Shown here one piece after another: positions 5,784-7,849 of a DNA stretch of 7,849 nt; positions within the stretch are counted from its first letter, which is position 1, and each line of letters starts with the position of its first letter. Source of the stretch: Sulfurimonadaceae bacterium (GTDB taxonomy: Bacteria > Campylobacterota > Campylobacteria > Campylobacterales > Sulfurimonadaceae); NCBI GenBank assembly GCA_028685945.1, contig JAQUCZ010000037.1:1-7849 (forward strand), given 5' to 3'. The notes below the pieces were generated by a model. It was not told the DNA's origin, made no database searches, and saw only the letters and a program-made list of their open reading frames with translations. The translations under genes were made by a program, and so were the position numbers.

Positions 5784-6742
5784 GAAATCCCTTTTTCGAT
5801 TAATGTATGAATATGAAGGACGCCTTGAATCTTTTTCTCTTTATCGGTAATTGCGAGGAGTTGGATCTTTTTCTCTTCGATGAGCACGAGGGCTTCGCTT
5901 GCTAAAACGGAAGCGTCGTCGATCGTTTTTGGATTGTGGGTTGCGTATTTGAGCACGTTGTCATCTAATGAAAAATCCTCACGCATCAGCGCGCGGCGGA
6001 TATCGCCGTCGCTCATAAGAGCGATAAGCTTACGGTCTGCATCGACAATCAACACGGTGCCCAAACGCCCCTCTCCGATCGCTACGATCGCCTCTTTGAC
6101 GCTGGCATGTTGCGAGACGATAGGGAGGTTTTTGGTCTGCATCAGATCGCTTACTTTGATAAACAGCCTTTTACCCAATGCACCGCCCGGATGAAACGAC
6201 GCAAAATCGCTTTTTTGAAAGTTGCGCGCCCTCATCAAACACACCGCCAACGCATCGCCGAGGGCGAGGGTGAGGGTGGTGGAGCTTGTGGGTGCCACAT
6301 CGAGAGGACATGCCTCTTTTTCGATCTCTACTTTGAGCACGATATCGCTAAAACGCCCGAGGGTGGAAGCGGCGTTTTTGGTCATCCCGATAACGGGGGT
6401 ACCAAAACGCTTGATATGGGGGAGGATGGAGCTAAGCTCTTCGCTTTCGCCGCTGTAGCTGATTGCCAAAACGACGTCGTTTTTGCCGATCATCCCCAAA
6501 TCTCCGTGGAGTGCTTCTGTCGGGTGCAGAAAAAAGCTCGGCGTACCCGTAGATGCAAAGGTCGCGGCTATTTTGGCGCCGATGAGCCCCGATTTTCCTA
6601 CGCCGCTCACAATCAGTTTGCCTTGGCATGCAAGGATCGTCTCGACCGCTTTTTCGATATTCTCGTCTATTTGCGAGGCGGCTTTTAGGAGGGTTTGGGC
6701 TTCGATGGTAAGTGTTTCTTGTGCTATTGCTTTATAATTCAT
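5780..6742 (-). CDS. kdsD: D-arabinose-5-phosphate isomerase (KdsD/KpsF family)
   Basis: The enzyme interconverts D-ribulose 5-phosphate and D-arabinose 5-phosphate, the first step toward Kdo, the inner sugar of lipopolysaccharide. The 320 residues match the usual full-length family. An N-terminal SIS domain carries SGVGKSG (46-52), the HPTEALHGDLG block (73-83), SYSGES (95-100) and CPLDVAPTSSTT. HPGGALGKRL then leads into two CBS domains (about 200-265 and 270-320; MSDGDIRRAL in the first). The gene starts eight bases after the patatin-like gene stops and has no clear ribosome binding site, so coupling to the upstream gene is likely. It overlaps the rluB start by four bases (ATGA). If it were a capsule-specific KpsF paralogue, capsule export genes would be expected nearby and none are seen. 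Confidence 0.95.
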   Translation of the reverse strand: MNYKAIAQETLTIEAQTLLKAASQIDENIEKAVETILACQGKLIVSGVGKSGLIGAKIAATFASTGTPSFFLHPTEALHGDLGMIGKNDVVLAISYSGESEELSSILPHIKRFGTPVIGMTKNAASTLGRFSDIVLKVEIEKEACPLDVAPTSSTTLTLALGDALAVCLMRARNFQKSDFASFHPGGALGKRLFIKVSDLMQTKNLPIVSQHASVKEAIVAIGEGRLGTVLIVDADRKLIALMSDGDIRRALMREDFSLDDNVLKYATHNPKTIDDASVLASEALVLIEEKKIQLLAITDKEKKIQGVLHIHTLIEKGIS

Positions 6743-6750
6743 AAGCGTGA

Positions 6751-7530
6751 TTATAGCGTGTTTTCACACCATTGCAGCCCCGATTCGTATCCGAGATCGT
6801 ACCCTTTTTGCAAATCGGCGAGGGTGTGCATTTTTATCTGAGAAAGTTCGTTCGGCGAGATGTACCATGTAGAGTTTTCCCTGTCTTTTTTGGCGTTGGC
6901 GGTGATGAGAAAATCGTACGCTTTGAGCGCGATGGTCTTAAAATCGCTCTTGGCGTCGATGGTAAGGGGTGGGTGGAGGTTGATCGAGAGGATGGGGAGG
7001 TTGTATTGAAGCAGCGGCGTCGTGGGCAAAAGCTCTAAAAAACCGCCGTCTGCAAGCATCTTCCCCTCGTAGGGGATCGGCTCGAAAAATGGAAGGAGCG
7101 CGCAGGAAGCGAGGATCAGCTTTTTCCCCTCGCCGCTGTTAAAAAAGATCGCTTCGTTTGCGTTGATATCGGTGGCGCAGACGTAGAGGGGGATTTGGGT
7201 TTGGCTTAGGTCGTTAAGGGGGAAAATTTTGTCGAACAAAGGGCTTTTCGTGTCAATTTTTATGAGCGATTTTTTAAACCATCCGAATCGAAACACCTTG
7301 CGAAAGGGTTTGGATTTTAAAACCTCCAACGCCTCTTTGGGTGCGATGCCGCATGCCAAGACACCCCCCGCGATCGCTCCTGCACTCGTGCCGCTCACCG
7401 CGGCGATGCGGACGTTGTTTTCCAAAAGCGCTTGGATAAACCCAAGATGGAAACTCCCGCGCGCAGCCCCTCCCGAGAGAGCGAGTGCGATCGTTAGTGT
7501 TGGTTGGGTTGGAGGCGTATTATTTTCCAT
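6751..7530 (-). CDS. patatin-like phospholipase (RssA-type)
   Basis: This 259-residue protein is a bacterial patatin-like serine acyl hydrolase, expected to cleave acyl chains from phospholipids or related lipids. The glycine-rich oxyanion motif is LSGGAARG (18-25), the nucleophile elbow is GTSAG with S49, and the catalytic aspartate is D161 in ADGGF, so the Ser-Asp dyad is intact. No signal peptide is visible, suggesting a cytosolic or peripheral membrane location. The ATG at 7528-7530 is preceded by GAGGGAG, and translation from it begins just ahead of the conserved domain. A longer frame with a TTG start at 7584 only adds a shadow of the upstream gene. The gene overlaps the 3' end of the metallophosphoesterase by 37 bases. 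Its place between two envelope-lipid genes suggests a role in membrane lipid turnover, which is an inference. Confidence 0.9.
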   Translation of the reverse strand: MENNTPPTQPTLTIALALSGGAARGSFHLGFIQALLENNVRIAAVSGTSAGAIAGGVLACGIAPKEALEVLKSKPFRKVFRFGWFKKSLIKIDTKSPLFDKIFPLNDLSQTQIPLYVCATDINANEAIFFNSGEGKKLILASCALLPFFEPIPYEGKMLADGGFLELLPTTPLLQYNLPILSINLHPPLTIDAKSDFKTIALKAYDFLITANAKKDRENSTWYISPNELSQIKMHTLADLQKGYDLGYESGLQWCENTL

Positions 7531-7849
7531 TCTCCCTCGAGTGTCTCGACCACTGCGGTGCAATTTTCGACCCAGTCGCCGCAATTGAGGTAGATTATAC
7601 CATCGATCATTTTATGTTCCGCTTTATGGATATGCCCGCAGATAATCCCGTCGTAGCCTAGCTCTTTGGCATGTACGGCAAGCACCTCTTCAAACCCCGT
7701 AATGAAATTGAGCGAGGTTTTTACGCTCTCTTTGGCGTATTTTGAGAGCGACCAGTAGCGGTTGATGCGAAAGAGTTTGCGGATGCGGTTGATGAGGGCA
7801 TTGCAGTATAAAAGCATGTCGTAGCCAAGGTCGCCGATATGGGTGAGCC
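7494..7849 (-). CDS. COG2908-type metallophosphoesterase (LpxH-like family), C-terminal part
   Basis: The frame is open to the right edge, so the N-terminal half with most metal ligands is outside the window. The 117 visible residues begin LTHIGDLGYDMLLYCNA. They continue with YWSLSKYAKESVKTSLNFI, the metal-binding GHIHKAE motif (after LGYDGIIC) and LNCGDWVENCTAVVE, close to the consensus of the COG2908 calcineurin-like phosphoesterases annotated as UDP-2,3-diacylglucosamine diphosphatase. Family members act in or near lipid A synthesis, where they release lipid X from UDP-2,3-diacylglucosamine, but this subgroup also includes proteins of unproven substrate. The neighbouring kdsD gene supports an envelope role. 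The ATG at 7817 is internal and not the start. It ends with TAA at 7494-7496, inside the patatin-like gene. Confidence 0.88.
   Translation of the reverse strand, partial: LTHIGDLGYDMLLYCNALINRIRKLFRINRYWSLSKYAKESVKTSLNFITGFEEVLAVHAKELGYDGIICGHIHKAEHKMIDGIIYLNCGDWVENCTAVVETLEGEWKIIRLQPNQH

Noticed and set aside
6750..6755. Perfect TATAAT on the minus strand just upstream of kdsD
   Set aside because: It is formed by the last codon and stop of the patatin-like gene and lies only seven bases from the kdsD ATG. A promoter here would leave almost no leader. The tight operon makes a separate promoter unnecessary.
7531..7584. N-terminal extension of the patatin-like protein from a TTG at 7584
   Set aside because: The extra residues are an Arg-rich shadow of the metallophosphoesterase gene. 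The ATG at 7530 has its own GAGGGAG site and leads directly into the domain.
1..7849. CRISPR array, tRNA/rRNA genes, insertion sequence, integrase, or flanking direct repeats of the island
   Set aside because: I looked for spaced repeats, tRNA-like cloverleaf segments, transposase or recombinase motifs and matching ends at 289-410 and 3277-3300. I found nothing beyond short A/T-rich matches expected by chance.

Overview
The window looks like a chromosome segment from a free-living Campylobacterota (epsilonproteobacterial) species, perhaps of the Sulfurimonas/Sulfuricurvum type. This is an inference from the style of the housekeeping proteins, such as a RarA of about 390 residues, a RluB-type synthase with the GRLDFASEG motif, and KdsD with two CBS domains. 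It also rests on the tightly overlapping operon and on promoters with a clear TATAAT but no evident -35 box. Nothing in the sequence fixes the genus.

Left edge (1-288, + strand): the 3' part of rplT, ribosomal protein L20, followed by a GC-rich hairpin (304-326).

Middle (about 289-3299, + strand): an AT-rich accessory segment. It opens with a promoter-like TATAAT and an overlapping two-gene operon encoding a minimal nucleotidyltransferase and a HEPN protein with every signature residue of the MntA-HepT (type VII) toxin-antitoxin system. An AT-rich gap with a second promoter-like site leads to a 646-residue protein that I do not recognise as a named family. It has two N-terminal membrane segments, a long novel middle region and degenerate ankyrin repeats, and by the positive-inside rule most of it should lie in the periplasm. 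Right after its stop comes a textbook ribosome binding site and ATG (3279), but the new gene survives for only about seven AT-rich codons. The sequence then becomes the 3' end of rarA on the other strand. This looks like a recombination junction that cut off a third partner gene.

Right part (3300-7849, - strand, visibly richer in G+C): a compact housekeeping operon read from right to left. It runs COG2908-type metallophosphoesterase (partial, LpxH-like family), patatin-like phospholipase, kdsD (arabinose-5-phosphate isomerase for Kdo), an RluB-family 23S rRNA pseudouridine synthase, a YjbQ/UPF0047 protein, and rarA (replication-associated AAA+ ATPase). Consecutive genes overlap by 37 or 4 bases or are separated by 4-8 bases, so co-transcription and translational coupling are very likely. 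The operon mixes envelope functions (Kdo, lipid hydrolysis) with RNA modification and replication-fork maintenance. Its promoter lies beyond the right edge.

The points most worth checking are the truncated gene at the island/rarA junction, the membrane-anchored ankyrin protein with an unassigned middle domain, and an 8-mer (CATGCCAA, either orientation) that occurs five times in the core operon, including one inverted pair inside rarA. I saw no tRNA, rRNA, CRISPR array, insertion sequence or integrase.
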